Shown: piece after piece, positions 46,156 through 54,330 of the stretch | How the letters are laid out: the number at the start of each line of letters is the position of its first letter | How positions within the stretch are numbered: position 1 is the stretch's first letter | Source of the DNA: Henriciella sp. | Lineage (GTDB): Bacteria; Pseudomonadota; Alphaproteobacteria; Caulobacterales; Hyphomonadaceae | Assembly: GCA_013214545.1 (NCBI GenBank) | Contig: JABSQB010000009.1 | Span: 1 to 64,000 of the forward strand | Length of the DNA stretch: 64,000 nucleotides | Direction: 5' to 3' | The notes under the pieces: model-generated | What the model was told of the DNA's origin: nothing | What the model saw: only the letters and a program-made list of their open reading frames with translations | The model's database searches: none | Made by a program: the position numbers and the translations under genes

Positions 46156-46995
46156 ATGGAGTTTTTAGAAGGTTTGCTCGAGCCGCTGGGCATGGAAGGT
46201 CAAGCAGAAACGGTTCTGGCGGGGGCGACCAATGTGCTGATCGCACTGGTCATCCTAATCATCGGATTCTGGATTGCCGGCCGGGTTGGCGCCGTTGTGC
46301 GCGGGATTGGCAAACAGCATGAGAAGCTGGACGATACGCTGTTCAACTTCCTTGGCAGCCTGGCGCGTTATGTTGTCCTGGCCTTTGTCATCATTGCGGT
46401 GCTCAACCGCTTTGGCGTGGAAACGACTTCAATTGTCGCGCTGCTCGGTGCCGCGGGTCTCGCCGTTGGACTTGCGCTGCAAGGGGCTATGTCGAACCTC
46501 GCCGCCGGGGTCATGCTGATGATTTTCCGACCCTACAAAGTCGGTGACTTCATCGATGCGGCTGGAAATTTCGGCAACGTAGAAGAGATCACACTGTTCA
46601 CCACGGTGCTGCGCACCTTTGATCATCAGCAGATCATCATCCCGAATGGCAAGATCTGGGGCGAGCAGATCGTCAATCACAGTCACCATGAAGTGCGCGG
46701 CGTCGAGCTGACCTTTGGCGTGTCCTATGACACCGATATCGACAAGGCCCGTGAGTTCATTCTGAATGTGTTCAAGAACCATGAGCACATTCTCGACGAT
46801 CCGGCGCCGGTTGTGGTGGTCTCGACGCTGAATGACAGTTCCGTCGATTTCGCAGTCCGGCCATTTGTGAAGGGCGAGCACTGGTTCGACGTGCGTTTTA
46901 CCGTGCCGGAGCTGGTCAAGAAAGCGCTCGACGAGGCGGGGATCGAAATCCCGTTCCCGCATCAGAAAGTCATCCTGTTCAAAGGCGACGAATAG
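46156..46995 (+). CDS. MscS-type mechanosensitive ion channel
   Basis: Small-conductance channel of 279 residues, the basic MscS size. Three membrane helices: about 25-48 (VLIALVILIIGFWIAGRVG), 63-85 (LARYVVLAFVIIAVLNRFGV) and pore helix 94-120 (GAAGLAVGLALQGAMSNLAAG). The beta domain follows with FRPYKVGDFIDAAG and HQQIIIPNGKIWG, then the C-terminal alpha/beta domain. A GGGGG element precedes the ATG. It lies alone between a divergent propeller lipoprotein and a 338-base intergenic region. Confidence 0.95.
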   Translation: MEFLEGLLEPLGMEGQAETVLAGATNVLIALVILIIGFWIAGRVGAVVRGIGKQHEKLDDTLFNFLGSLARYVVLAFVIIAVLNRFGVETTSIVALLGAAGLAVGLALQGAMSNLAAGVMLMIFRPYKVGDFIDAAGNFGNVEEITLFTTVLRTFDHQQIIIPNGKIWGEQIVNHSHHEVRGVELTFGVSYDTDIDKAREFILNVFKNHEHILDDPAPVVVVSTLNDSSVDFAVRPFVKGEHWFDVRFTVPELVKKALDEAGIEIPFPHQKVILFKGDE

Positions 46996-47085
46996 AAAAT
47001 TCGCTTAGGAATGCTGATTGGAACGAACGCGTTAAGCGGATAGAGTGTGGGGACGGATTGAGTCTCAACGCATCCGAACTAACCA

Positions 47086-47194
47086 CAAAAAGAAACCGGG
47101 GGGCCGAGCCGATCAGCCCCCCGGTTGTGTTAGTTAGCCAGCGCGCGTTTAAGCCAAAAGGCCTCCACACACGCTCCCCCACAAAGCGAATTAA
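47086..47194 (-). ncRNA. Candidate small RNA with its own promoter and terminator
   Basis: The 338-base gap 46996-47333 contains no convincing gene. On the minus strand it holds a -10-like TAGAAT (47206-47201), with GTGACC 18 bases further upstream, then about 85 bases of GC-rich sequence, then a ten-base stem AACCGGGGGG / CCCCCCGGTT (47094-47103 with 47117-47126) followed by TTTCTTTTT. This is the form of a short transcript ending at an intrinsic terminator. A 73-residue open frame crosses it but starts with TTG, has no Shine-Dalgarno and continues past the terminator. The hairpin could also belong to the upstream MscS transcript, but the T-run is on the minus side. Confidence 0.35.
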
Positions 47195-47333
47195 GCCCAA
47201 ATTCTATTACATGACTGTAACCCTGGTCACACAATCGTGATTTCACTGGGCGCGCGATTTGGCCGGTTTAACTGGCGTTCAGCTTGCATATGTTAATCAG
47301 GTGTGAATGCTGAGTTCAGGAGGTATTCTGATC

Positions 47334-47933
47334 ATGTCCCGTCTGCGTTTTTCATCGGCCCTCGCGGCGCTTGCCATTCTGGGCGCATGCGCCACGGCAA
47401 CGCCTTATCAGGCCGCCCTGGATGGCCAAAAAGGCTATGCCAACCAACAGATTGAGACCAATCGCTGGCAAATCAGCTTTGCTGGCAACAGTCTTACGGA
47501 TCGTCAGACGGTGGAGACTTACCTGCTCTACCGCGCCGCAGAGCTCACCGATCAGGAAGGTTTTGATTATTTCCGCGTGATCCAGCGCGAAACGGATGCT
47601 GATCGCCGCATCGTCACTACCGGATTCGGCGGATATGACCCGTTCTATTCCAATTTCTATTGCGATTATCGGTTCTATAGCCGCACCGGACGGCTGTATG
47701 GCTATCCGCACAGCTGGCATCGCCGCCGGGCGGGGATCCGCGGATTCTATGGCCCGTTCGGATATCACGACCCGTTCTGGGGCTCTTCCTTCGATTATCG
47801 CGAGATTGTCCGCTATGAAGCGACATCAGAGATTATGATGGGCAAAGGTGAGAAACCGGATGATCCATCATATTTTAACGCTGACGAGGTACTCATGAAC
47901 CTGTCTGGCCGGATTGTACGCCCTGAAGTGTAA
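47334..47933 (+). CDS. CC0125/CC1285 family lipoprotein
   Basis: Predicted lipoprotein of 199 residues: signal peptide with lipobox ALAILGAC. The family core is YQAALDGQKGYANQQIETNRWQISFAGNSLTDRQTVETYLLYRAAELT (partly quoted), known from Caulobacter and relatives without assigned function. An aromatic, Tyr/Arg/Gly-rich middle (residues about 105-155; GGYDPFYSNFYCDYRFY) follows, then a conserved end FNADEVLMNLSGRI. AGGAGG precedes the ATG. The real start is at 47334; the frame extends nine codons upstream. Confidence 0.87.
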   Translation: MSRLRFSSALAALAILGACATATPYQAALDGQKGYANQQIETNRWQISFAGNSLTDRQTVETYLLYRAAELTDQEGFDYFRVIQRETDADRRIVTTGFGGYDPFYSNFYCDYRFYSRTGRLYGYPHSWHRRRAGIRGFYGPFGYHDPFWGSSFDYREIVRYEATSEIMMGKGEKPDDPSYFNADEVLMNLSGRIVRPEV

Positions 47934-47980
47934 GGTCTGCCAGTCGTGTAGAGTGAGTAGAGTACACGAGTAGAGTGGAT

Positions 47981-48006
47981 AAAGCCCGCCAGTTTTGGTG
48001 GGCTTT
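47981..48006. terminator. Hairpin between convergent genes
   Basis: Stem AAAGCCCGCC / GGTGGGCTTT (one mismatch) with a six-base loop, in the gap between the CC0125-type lipoprotein and an SDR gene. T residues are inside the stem, so it could end transcription from both sides. Just upstream are three near-repeats of AGTAGAGT (47947-47978). Confidence 0.6.
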
Positions 48007-48034
48007 AACCGTTGTAAATATTGATTTTTAAGTC

Positions 48035-48814
48035 TTAGCGCGGGGCCATGCGAATGGCGCCGTCGAGGCGGACATCTTCGCCATTGAAGTAGCCGTTCTT
48101 GCACATCTCAACCGCCAGCGATGCATACTCGTCTGGATTACCGAGACGGGCCGGGTTCGGCACTTGCGCGCCGAGGGCCTGGCGAACTTTTTCCGGCGCG
48201 CCTGCAAGCAGCGGCGTGTCAAAAATACCCGGCAGAATGGTGTTCACGCGGATCAGCTCTCGAGAAAGGTCACGAGCTATCGGCAGAGTCATGCCAACCA
48301 CACCGCCTTTGGACGCAGAGTAAGAGGCCTGACCAATCTGACCATCTTCCGCCGCAACTGATGCGGTGTTCACAATCGCGCCGCGCTCACCATCAATCGG
48401 GTCGAGCGTCATCATGCCAGCGGCAGACTTGGCGATACAACGGAACGTGCCGACCAGGTTGATCTGAATGATCAGGTCAAACCGGTCCAGCGGGAAGTGG
48501 GTAATCTCGCCAGTTTCCTTGTTACGGCTAGCGGTCTTGATGGCGTTGCCAGTGCCGGCGCAATTGATCAGGATCCGCTCCTGACCGATGGCGGCGCGGG
48601 ATTTCTCAAATCCGGCATCAACGCTTTCATCGGAGGTCACATTGACGTTGCAGAAAACGCCGCCGATTTCGCTCGCCACGGCTTCGCCTTTTTCCTCGTT
48701 TAGGTCGAAAAGTGCGCATTTGACGCCATGGCTGGAAAGCAGCCGTGCTGTTGCTGCGCCGAGGCCTGACGCACCGCCGGTGATGACGGCTGAAATGTTT
48801 GAGTTGAGTTCCAT
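48035..48814 (-). CDS. SDR family 3-hydroxyacyl-CoA dehydrogenase-like oxidoreductase
   Basis: Short-chain dehydrogenase of 259 residues, closest in pattern to 3-hydroxyacyl-CoA dehydrogenase type 2 (HSD17B10-like). TGGASGLGAATARLL cofactor loop, NCAG motif, Ser in VNTASVAAEDGQIG, YxxxK as YSASKGG, and the type-2 signature ILPGIFDTPLLAGAPEKVR. The start ATG at 48814 has GGAGGAT upstream; the longer frame lacks a site. Could act in fatty acid, isoleucine or steroid oxidation. Upstream the YkvA gene runs divergently. Confidence 0.9.
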   Translation of the reverse strand: MELNSNISAVITGGASGLGAATARLLSSHGVKCALFDLNEEKGEAVASEIGGVFCNVNVTSDESVDAGFEKSRAAIGQERILINCAGTGNAIKTASRNKETGEITHFPLDRFDLIIQINLVGTFRCIAKSAAGMMTLDPIDGERGAIVNTASVAAEDGQIGQASYSASKGGVVGMTLPIARDLSRELIRVNTILPGIFDTPLLAGAPEKVRQALGAQVPNPARLGNPDEYASLAVEMCKNGYFNGEDVRLDGAIRMAPR

Positions 48815-48873
48815 GGAATATCCTCCAGTATCTAGTCTTGGAGGCGATTTAGAGGGAAGTAAGCGCGCGGCCA

Positions 48874-49272
48874 ATGTCTGACCCAACGGAAATCATCATA
48901 GAAAATGGCGACAGCATTCCAACGCAGTTGCCGATCCCGACGGAGCGGCAGCGGCGACGCACCAAGCGTAAGCTATTGCCGAAGCTGCTCCGGGTCGCTG
49001 GACGTATCCCATTCGCCGATGATCTCGCTGCGTCTTATTATTGCGCCATCGATCCGCAAACGCCGGCAAAAGTGAAAATGGTCCTGTTCGCGGCGCTCGG
49101 ATATTTCGTGCTGCCTGTTGATGCCATCCCGGATGTGTTGACCGGACTCGGCTTTACCGACGACGCAACCGTGCTCGCCACCGCGATCGGCCTTGTCGGC
49201 GTGCATATTCGCGAGCCACACCGCATCGCTGCCCGGCGCTTGTTAGGATTGCCTGAGCAGCCTACAGCTTAG
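48874..49272 (+). CDS. YkvA/DUF1232 family protein
   Basis: Protein of 132 residues. The DUF1232 core is KVKMVLFAALGYFVLPVDAIPDVLTGLGFTDDATVLATAIG region (partly quoted), with a hydrophobic segment and the DAIPD signature. N-terminal half is basic (RRRTKRKLLPKLL). Family function is unknown. It ends three bases before the lysoplasmalogenase gene and is probably co-transcribed with it. Confidence 0.88.
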   Translation: MSDPTEIIIENGDSIPTQLPIPTERQRRRTKRKLLPKLLRVAGRIPFADDLAASYYCAIDPQTPAKVKMVLFAALGYFVLPVDAIPDVLTGLGFTDDATVLATAIGLVGVHIREPHRIAARRLLGLPEQPTA

Positions 49273-49275
49273 GGC

Positions 49276-49917
49276 ATGATCTATATTCTCTATGCATCAG
49301 CGCTCAGTTCGCTGATCTATGGACTGTTCTTCTGTAACTCTGCGCCCTCCACCGCGAGGGTTCTCGTAAAAATTGGCGCAACGGCCTTGCTGACAGGCTG
49401 GGCGTATGCCGCGGGCGCGCCGGTTTTGATCGTCGCCGCGCTCGCATTTAGCACTCTTGGTGACGGTTTTCTCGGCGCAGGAGAAGACAAGTATCTGCTG
49501 CCCGGCATGGCGGCCTTCTTCATTGCCCATGCCGCCTATGTCCCGCTGTTCTGGGAGCACACCGCCGAGACGCGCAACCTGCCGATCCTTGCCATTCAGA
49601 TCACCGTCACCATTGCCGGCGCGCTGTTCCTGCGTTCGCTGCTGCCCTGGATGGAAAAGGCGATGCGCTTACCCGTGGCGGCTTATGCGATTATCATTCT
49701 GCTGATGGTGAACGCCGCCTTGCGGCTCGATCCGGTGCTCTGGCTCGCTGCGATTGGCGCAATCGCGTTCGCCGCCTCGGATACAATCCTTGCAATTGAG
49801 CTGTTTCGACTGAAATCGGATGCGCCTATCAAGCGCGTGACCGCACGTGCGGTCTGGTTTCTATATTATGGCGGACAGGCCGCGATCGCCTGGGCCTTTG
49901 CCCACGCGGCGATTTAG
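49276..49917 (+). CDS. Lysoplasmalogenase/YhhN family membrane protein
   Basis: Polytopic membrane protein of 213 residues with about eight hydrophobic segments. The YhhN family includes human TMEM86 lysoplasmalogenase. Recognisable pieces are ALAFSTLGDGFLGAGEDKYLLPGMAAFFIAHAAYV (partly quoted), with conserved acidic/His residues in helices 3-4, and AIAFAASDTILAIELFR. Enzymatic activity in bacteria is not proven for all members. It begins three bases after the DUF1232 gene and overlaps the convergent LpoA-like gene by four bases. Confidence 0.9.
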   Translation: MIYILYASALSSLIYGLFFCNSAPSTARVLVKIGATALLTGWAYAAGAPVLIVAALAFSTLGDGFLGAGEDKYLLPGMAAFFIAHAAYVPLFWEHTAETRNLPILAIQITVTIAGALFLRSLLPWMEKAMRLPVAAYAIIILLMVNAALRLDPVLWLAAIGAIAFAASDTILAIELFRLKSDAPIKRVTARAVWFLYYGGQAAIAWAFAHAAI

Positions 49918-51272
49918 CCGATCGTTTCATCGAAGCTTGGCGAGACCGGCAGGATCTCCCTGACCCCGCTGCCATCCGGAGCCGTCGGATCGATTTCCAT
50001 AATCGCAAGCGACCGTTCCGCTGACCCGTCGGTTCGGAACCGGAACAGGCCGTTCACACCAAGGAACCCATCGCGATTGATCAGTTCTTCCGTCTCCAGA
50101 ACGCCGTCCTGTGAAAGCGCAACGACCAGGGCTGCTGCATCATAGGCGACTGCGGCCAGAGAGCTTGGCTCAGTGCCGTACAGGCGGGTGAAGCTCTGCT
50201 CGAAATCAGCAATGTCGCCCGCCGGGGCTGTCGGGAACCAGGCGCCGCGCAAACTTGGCTCGCGCCAGACCGCTTCGTCATTCCAACCGCCGAGGCCCAG
50301 CATCTTCACTTGCCGCGTATCAACCCCGTAATAGGCGAGCAATGGCGCGATCCGGCGCAGACGGTTGCCGCGTTCCGGCACCAACACAGCGACGCTGCCG
50401 CCAGCTTCAACCGCAGCCGCGATCGTTTGCGCGAAATATTCAGCTTCCGTGTTCGGGTTTGCGGTCGTTGGTTCATAGAAGCTGGAGGCCAGCATGAAGC
50501 CGCCATTCAGCAAGACCGATTCCTGCATCGCGCCTTCAATCCGGGTGCCGAGTCTGCTTTGCGGGCCAAAGAACGCAAACTGATCATAACCGCGCAGAGC
50601 TGCATATTCGACAATCGCCGCAACTTCCTCTTCCGGCGCGATCGAGGCCAGCCAGGCACCATAGCTCGCGACTGACTTGTCGTTTGAGAACGCAATCACC
50701 GGCTTGCCCTCTTCCGGTTCTTCAGCCCCGATGCCGAAGAAGCCAGGATCCGATTCTGGCGTCACCGCCTCACGAACTGGCTGAACATTGGCGCCAAAGA
50801 GCGGACCGAGTACGACATCGACGCCTTTATTGGCGAGATCTTCTGCCGCTGTCGTCGCCTGGCTTTGCGACCCACCGGTATCCTTGGGCAGAAGCACGAT
50901 ATTCTCATTGCCATAATCGAACAGCGCGAGCTCAATTCCGGCCAGCATGCCCTCAGCTTGTTGGCGCACGCGAGGATTGGGATGCGTAAATGGCAGCATC
51001 ACGCCCGCGCGAATAATCTCGCGGCCTTGCATATGCGGCGGCGTGAACGGGCCTTCCGGTATGACGATCTCGCCCATGCCTTCTTCTTCGATCGGGCTGC
51101 CATCTGGATTGGTCGTTTCTGTCCCCGGCACAGGATCGACGCGCGGATTTCCGGTCGAAATCGGCCCAACCGGCCCAGGCGCCTGGGTTGCGCAGCCTGC
51201 CAGAGCGAGAAAAGTCGCAAAAAACAGGATTGGCAGGGGCCTGCGGACGCGCGATGTTGCCGGTGATGTCAT
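49914..51272 (-). CDS. Penicillin-binding protein activator (LpoA-like) lipoprotein
   Basis: Lipoprotein of 452 residues: signal peptide with lipobox LALAGC, a Pro/Gly-rich linker (about 25-85), and a Leu/Ile/Val-binding-protein-like (Peripla_BP_6) domain from about 95: IIRAGVMLPFTHPNPRVRQQ, GVDVVLGPLFGANVQPVREA, and VAVLVPERGNRLRRIAPLL. In many alphaproteobacteria this gene lies head to head with rsmI-yraN-gshB, as here. Role as an activator of PBP1 is inferred from family and neighbourhood. The start ATG at 51272 overlaps rsmI by seven bases. Confidence 0.9.
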   Translation of the reverse strand: MTSPATSRVRRPLPILFFATFLALAGCATQAPGPVGPISTGNPRVDPVPGTETTNPDGSPIEEEGMGEIVIPEGPFTPPHMQGREIIRAGVMLPFTHPNPRVRQQAEGMLAGIELALFDYGNENIVLLPKDTGGSQSQATTAAEDLANKGVDVVLGPLFGANVQPVREAVTPESDPGFFGIGAEEPEEGKPVIAFSNDKSVASYGAWLASIAPEEEVAAIVEYAALRGYDQFAFFGPQSRLGTRIEGAMQESVLLNGGFMLASSFYEPTTANPNTEAEYFAQTIAAAVEAGGSVAVLVPERGNRLRRIAPLLAYYGVDTRQVKMLGLGGWNDEAVWREPSLRGAWFPTAPAGDIADFEQSFTRLYGTEPSSLAAVAYDAAALVVALSQDGVLETEELINRDGFLGVNGLFRFRTDGSAERSLAIMEIDPTAPDGSGVREILPVSPSFDETIG

Positions 51273-52192
51273 CAAAGTATCCCTCTTCCACTGCACCAGA
51301 TGGCGGCGACGTGAGTCGCTTATCAAGCGAGCCTAAATCCGGGACCGCGGCGGCGCAACCGCTTGAGTCCGGTCTTTACATCGTCGCGACTCCAATCGGG
51401 AACCTGCGCGATATCAGCCTGCGGGCGCTCGACACGCTTCAGGCCGTGGATGAAGTACTCGCTGAAGACACACGCGTCGCCAGACGATTGCTAGATGCAC
51501 ACGGCATCCGCGCCAAACTCAGCCCCTACCATGACCATAATGGGGCAAAGCGCCGACCTGAAATTCTTGAGAAGCTGGCGGGCGGCGCCACCATCGCGCT
51601 GATCAGCGATGCGGGCACACCGCTGGTGTCCGATCCAGGCTGGAAACTCTCTCGCACTGCGCTTGATGCCGGGCACCGCGTTTTTCCAGTTCCAGGCGCA
51701 TCCGCCCTCCTCGCTGGCCTGGTCGCAAGCGGTTTGCCAAGCGATCGCTTCATGTTTTGCGGCTTCCTGCCGTCCAAAACCAACGCCAGGCAGAAAGCTG
51801 CGGCAGAACTTGTCGGCGTCCCCTCGACGCTGGTTTTTTATGAATCCGGCCCGCGTCTGGCGGACAGCTTGAGAGACCTTGCGACAGTATTGGGTGAAAA
51901 GCGGGAAGCTGCCGTGAGCCGCGAGCTGACCAAACTGTTCGAAGAAACGCGGCGCGGCACGCTGGGCGAACTCGCAGCCCATTACAGCGAGACTGGTCCA
52001 CCAAAAGGCGAAATCGTGCTTCTCGTCGGCCCGCCGCTGGACGAGGCGATCAGCGAGGAAGCCCTCGACGATGCTATTCGAACAGCGCTGCAATCATTGT
52101 CGGTCAAACAGGCCGCAGCTGAAATTGCGGCGCGACTGGATCTACCAAAACGGGACGTATATCAGCGCGCACTCGCTCTGAAAGATGGCTAG
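51266..52192 (+). CDS. rsmI: 16S rRNA (cytidine1402-2'-O)-methyltransferase RsmI
   Basis: Tetrapyrrole-methylase-fold rRNA methyltransferase of about 308 residues. Signature segments: LYIVATPIGNLRDISLRAL, VDEVLAEDTRVARRLL, LISDAGTPLVSDPGWKL, PVPGASALLAGLVASGLPSDRFMF (partly quoted) and GEIVLLVG. The ATG at 51266 overlaps the head-to-head LpoA-like gene; a GTG at 51311 is an alternative that leaves a 38-base gap. Its stop overlaps the yraN start by eight bases. Confidence 0.95.
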   Translation: MSSKYPSSTAPDGGDVSRLSSEPKSGTAAAQPLESGLYIVATPIGNLRDISLRALDTLQAVDEVLAEDTRVARRLLDAHGIRAKLSPYHDHNGAKRRPEILEKLAGGATIALISDAGTPLVSDPGWKLSRTALDAGHRVFPVPGASALLAGLVASGLPSDRFMFCGFLPSKTNARQKAAAELVGVPSTLVFYESGPRLADSLRDLATVLGEKREAAVSRELTKLFEETRRGTLGELAAHYSETGPPKGEIVLLVGPPLDEAISEEALDDAIRTALQSLSVKQAAAEIAARLDLPKRDVYQRALALKDG

Positions 52193-52547
52193 CCGCAAGC
52201 GCAAACAGGCCGAGCGCCGCGGCCGGTGGGCGGAGCACTATGCAGCTGCGTGGCTCCGCTTGAAGGGATAAAGTATCCTCGCTCATCGCGTGAAGCTGCA
52301 AGTTGGCGAAGTGGATCTGATCGCTCGGCGCGGATCGGTTCTGGCCTTCATCGAGGTCAAACAACGCGCCTCGCTGGAGGCGGCTCAAACAGCGGTTCCG
52401 TGGAGCGCCTGGCAACGAATTGCGCGCGCCAGTGAACTTTGGGCGAGCCAAAATGTCCGTGCCGCGGCGCTCGACTGGCGCTATGATTTGATTGCTGTCA
52501 CGCCATGGGCTCTGCCAAAACATTACAAGGACTTCTGGCGCCCTTGA
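52185..52547 (+). pseudogene. yraN-like UPF0102 gene interrupted by one in-frame TAA
   Basis: From ATG 52185 the frame reads 28 codons (MASRKRKQAERRGRWAEHYA, then AAWLRLKG) and hits TAA at 52269-52271. It then continues in the same frame as SILAHRVKLQVGEVDLIARRGSVLAFIEVKQR to the normal end at 52547. UPF0102 proteins have a Tyr here (LKGYxILA), one base from TAA. The nuclease-like core GEVDLIA...FIEVKQR is intact downstream. The gene sits in its usual place between rsmI and gshB. It is either a recently disabled gene or a base-calling error; an internal GTG at 52290 could start a truncated product. Confidence 0.85.
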
Positions 52548-52612
52548 TCGATGCCGCAATATCGCCCCATCCCTGTTCTAAATCGCCCGCAGGAAATTTG
52601 AGGAACCATTCT

Positions 52613-53263
52613 ATGTCTCGTCTCGTTGCCAGCCTCAGCCTGATCGCCCTGTTCCCGCTCGCCGGCGGGTGTGCCACCGCAATTGTCGGAGCCGCAGGTG
52701 CAACTGCAGTCACCGCGACGCAGGAACGCTCTTTCGGGGAAGCCCTGGACGACGCTGCGGTTTCCAATGAGATTAAATCCAAACTGCTCGCCAATGGCGG
52801 CATGTCCGAAGTCGACGTGGAAGTCGCGGGCGGCGTTGTGTTGTTATCCGGCCGGGTCTGGACGCCGGAATTGCGGCTCAAGGCTGAAAGCCTCGCATGG
52901 TCGGTGCGCCGCGCCGACGACGTTGCCAACGAGATTCGGGTCGAAGCCCCCGGCGGTTTTTTTGCGAATGCTTCAGATGAGCTGATCTCGACCCGCGTTC
53001 GCGCCCGTTTGCTCGGCTCCTCAACGGTTCAGGCCAATAATTTCAATGTCGAGACCTATGGCGGCACGGTCTATCTTTTGGGCGTTGCCCGTTCAGCAAG
53101 AGAGCTCGAACAAGCGGCGGAGGAAGCGAGCAAGGTTGGCGGCGTCAATCAAGTCGTGTCCTATGTCCGCCTGCGCAATGAGCGCGGCGAAATCGTGCCC
53201 TACACGCCTGCTCAACCGGCCGAAGTCGAGTCGGGCGAGCTGCTTGGCGGTCCCGGCAGCTAA
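52613..53263 (+). CDS. BON-domain lipoprotein (OsmY/division/outer membrane lipoprotein type)
   Basis: Lipoprotein of 216 residues: SLSLIALFPLAGGC. Two BON domains: first about 50-115 (DDAAVSNEIKSKLLANGGMSEVDVEVAGGVVLLSGRV, partly quoted), second about 125-190 (ISTRVRARLLGSSTVQANNFNVETYGGTVYLLGVA, partly quoted). This is the size and layout of DolP (YraP), which sits near yraN/lpoA in enterobacteria, so a role in outer-membrane integrity is a reasonable inference. AGGAA precedes the ATG. Confidence 0.9.
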   Translation: MSRLVASLSLIALFPLAGGCATAIVGAAGATAVTATQERSFGEALDDAAVSNEIKSKLLANGGMSEVDVEVAGGVVLLSGRVWTPELRLKAESLAWSVRRADDVANEIRVEAPGGFFANASDELISTRVRARLLGSSTVQANNFNVETYGGTVYLLGVARSARELEQAAEEASKVGGVNQVVSYVRLRNERGEIVPYTPAQPAEVESGELLGGPGS

Positions 53264-53351
53264 AATCCTGTCTCATGTTCGAGCTTGATAATCGCTTTGC
53301 AATCTCAGCGAGCGTCCTCATATAAGCGTCTGAATTTTATGAGGAACCGCC

Positions 53352-54302
53352 ATGACTCTGCGCGTCGCCATCCAAACCGATCCCCTGGAAACCGCGGCTG
53401 TGGAGTCCAACACGACTTTTGCGCTCGCCGAAGCGGCGCAGAAGATTGGCGCCGAACTGTTTGAGTACCAACCGGAAAACCAGACTTACTCTGAAGGACG
53501 GATCACGGCCTATGCCCGGCCGATGACGGTTCAGCGCGTCCCGGGAAACCCGGCAACGTTTAAAGACCGGATCACCCTGGATCTGCGAAATGACGTCGAT
53601 GTCGTCCTGATGCGGCAAGACCCGCCATTCGACATGGCCTACATCACCGCTTGCCATATTCTTGAACTGCTGAAGCCGGATACGTTGGTTCTGAATGATC
53701 CAGAGCATGTGCGTTCAGGGCCAGAAAAGCTCTACCCCTTGTTGGTACCGGACTTCATGCCGCCGACAATGATCACGCGCGACAAGGCCGAGATGAACGC
53801 GTTTCGCGATGCGCATAAGGATGTCATCATCAAACCGCTTTATGGCTTTGGCGGCGGCGATGTGTTCCGCGTCAAACCCGAAGACAGCAATTTCGGGCCC
53901 CTGGTCGATCTGTTCCTCGGGCGGACACGCGAGCCTTTGATTGTACAAGCCTTTTTGCCGGCTGTGGCCGAAGGTGACAAACGAATCATTTTGATCGATG
54001 GGGAGGCCGTTGGCGGCTTCAACCGGGTGCCTTTGAAGGGTCATGCCCGTTCAAATCTCGCAGTTGGCGGGACGGCTGAACCAAGTGATCTCAGCGAGGC
54101 CGACCTCGCCATCTGCGCCGCGATAGGCCCGCACTTAAAGGCTCGCGGGCAGGTTCTGGTCGGTATCGATGTGATTGGCGGGAGACTGACTGAGGTCAAC
54201 AATACGTCTCCAACGGGCGTCCAACAGGTTCGTGACTTTACAGGACGCGATCCAGCGGCAATGTTTTGGAAGGTGGTGCAAGATAAACTTGCCAACACAT
54301 AG
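53352..54302 (+). CDS. gshB: Glutathione synthetase
   Basis: ATP-grasp enzyme adding glycine to gamma-glutamylcysteine; 316 residues. Family segments are VVLMRQDPPFDMAYI, VLNDPEHVRSGPEKLYPL, KDVIIKPLYGFGGGDVFRV, FLPAVAEGDKRIILIDGEAVGGFNRVP (partly quoted) and GIDVIGGRLTEVNNTSPTG. GAGGAA precedes the ATG. It is the conserved last member of the lpoA/rsmI/yraN/gshB neighbourhood and is followed 28 bases later by a small lipoprotein. Confidence 0.97.
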   Translation: MTLRVAIQTDPLETAAVESNTTFALAEAAQKIGAELFEYQPENQTYSEGRITAYARPMTVQRVPGNPATFKDRITLDLRNDVDVVLMRQDPPFDMAYITACHILELLKPDTLVLNDPEHVRSGPEKLYPLLVPDFMPPTMITRDKAEMNAFRDAHKDVIIKPLYGFGGGDVFRVKPEDSNFGPLVDLFLGRTREPLIVQAFLPAVAEGDKRIILIDGEAVGGFNRVPLKGHARSNLAVGGTAEPSDLSEADLAICAAIGPHLKARGQVLVGIDVIGGRLTEVNNTSPTGVQQVRDFTGRDPAAMFWKVVQDKLANT

Positions 54303-54330
54303 CCAGACGGCCAAAATCGGAGCCATGAAT

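Noticed and set aside
46979-47200. 73-codon minus-strand frame in the large gap
   Set aside because: TTG start, no ribosome site, and it reads through a strong hairpin-terminator, so a small RNA is more likely than a protein.
47947-47978. Three near-copies of AGTAGAGT as a possible repeat array
   Set aside because: Too short and irregular for CRISPR or an operator array; probably slippage in a non-coding gap.
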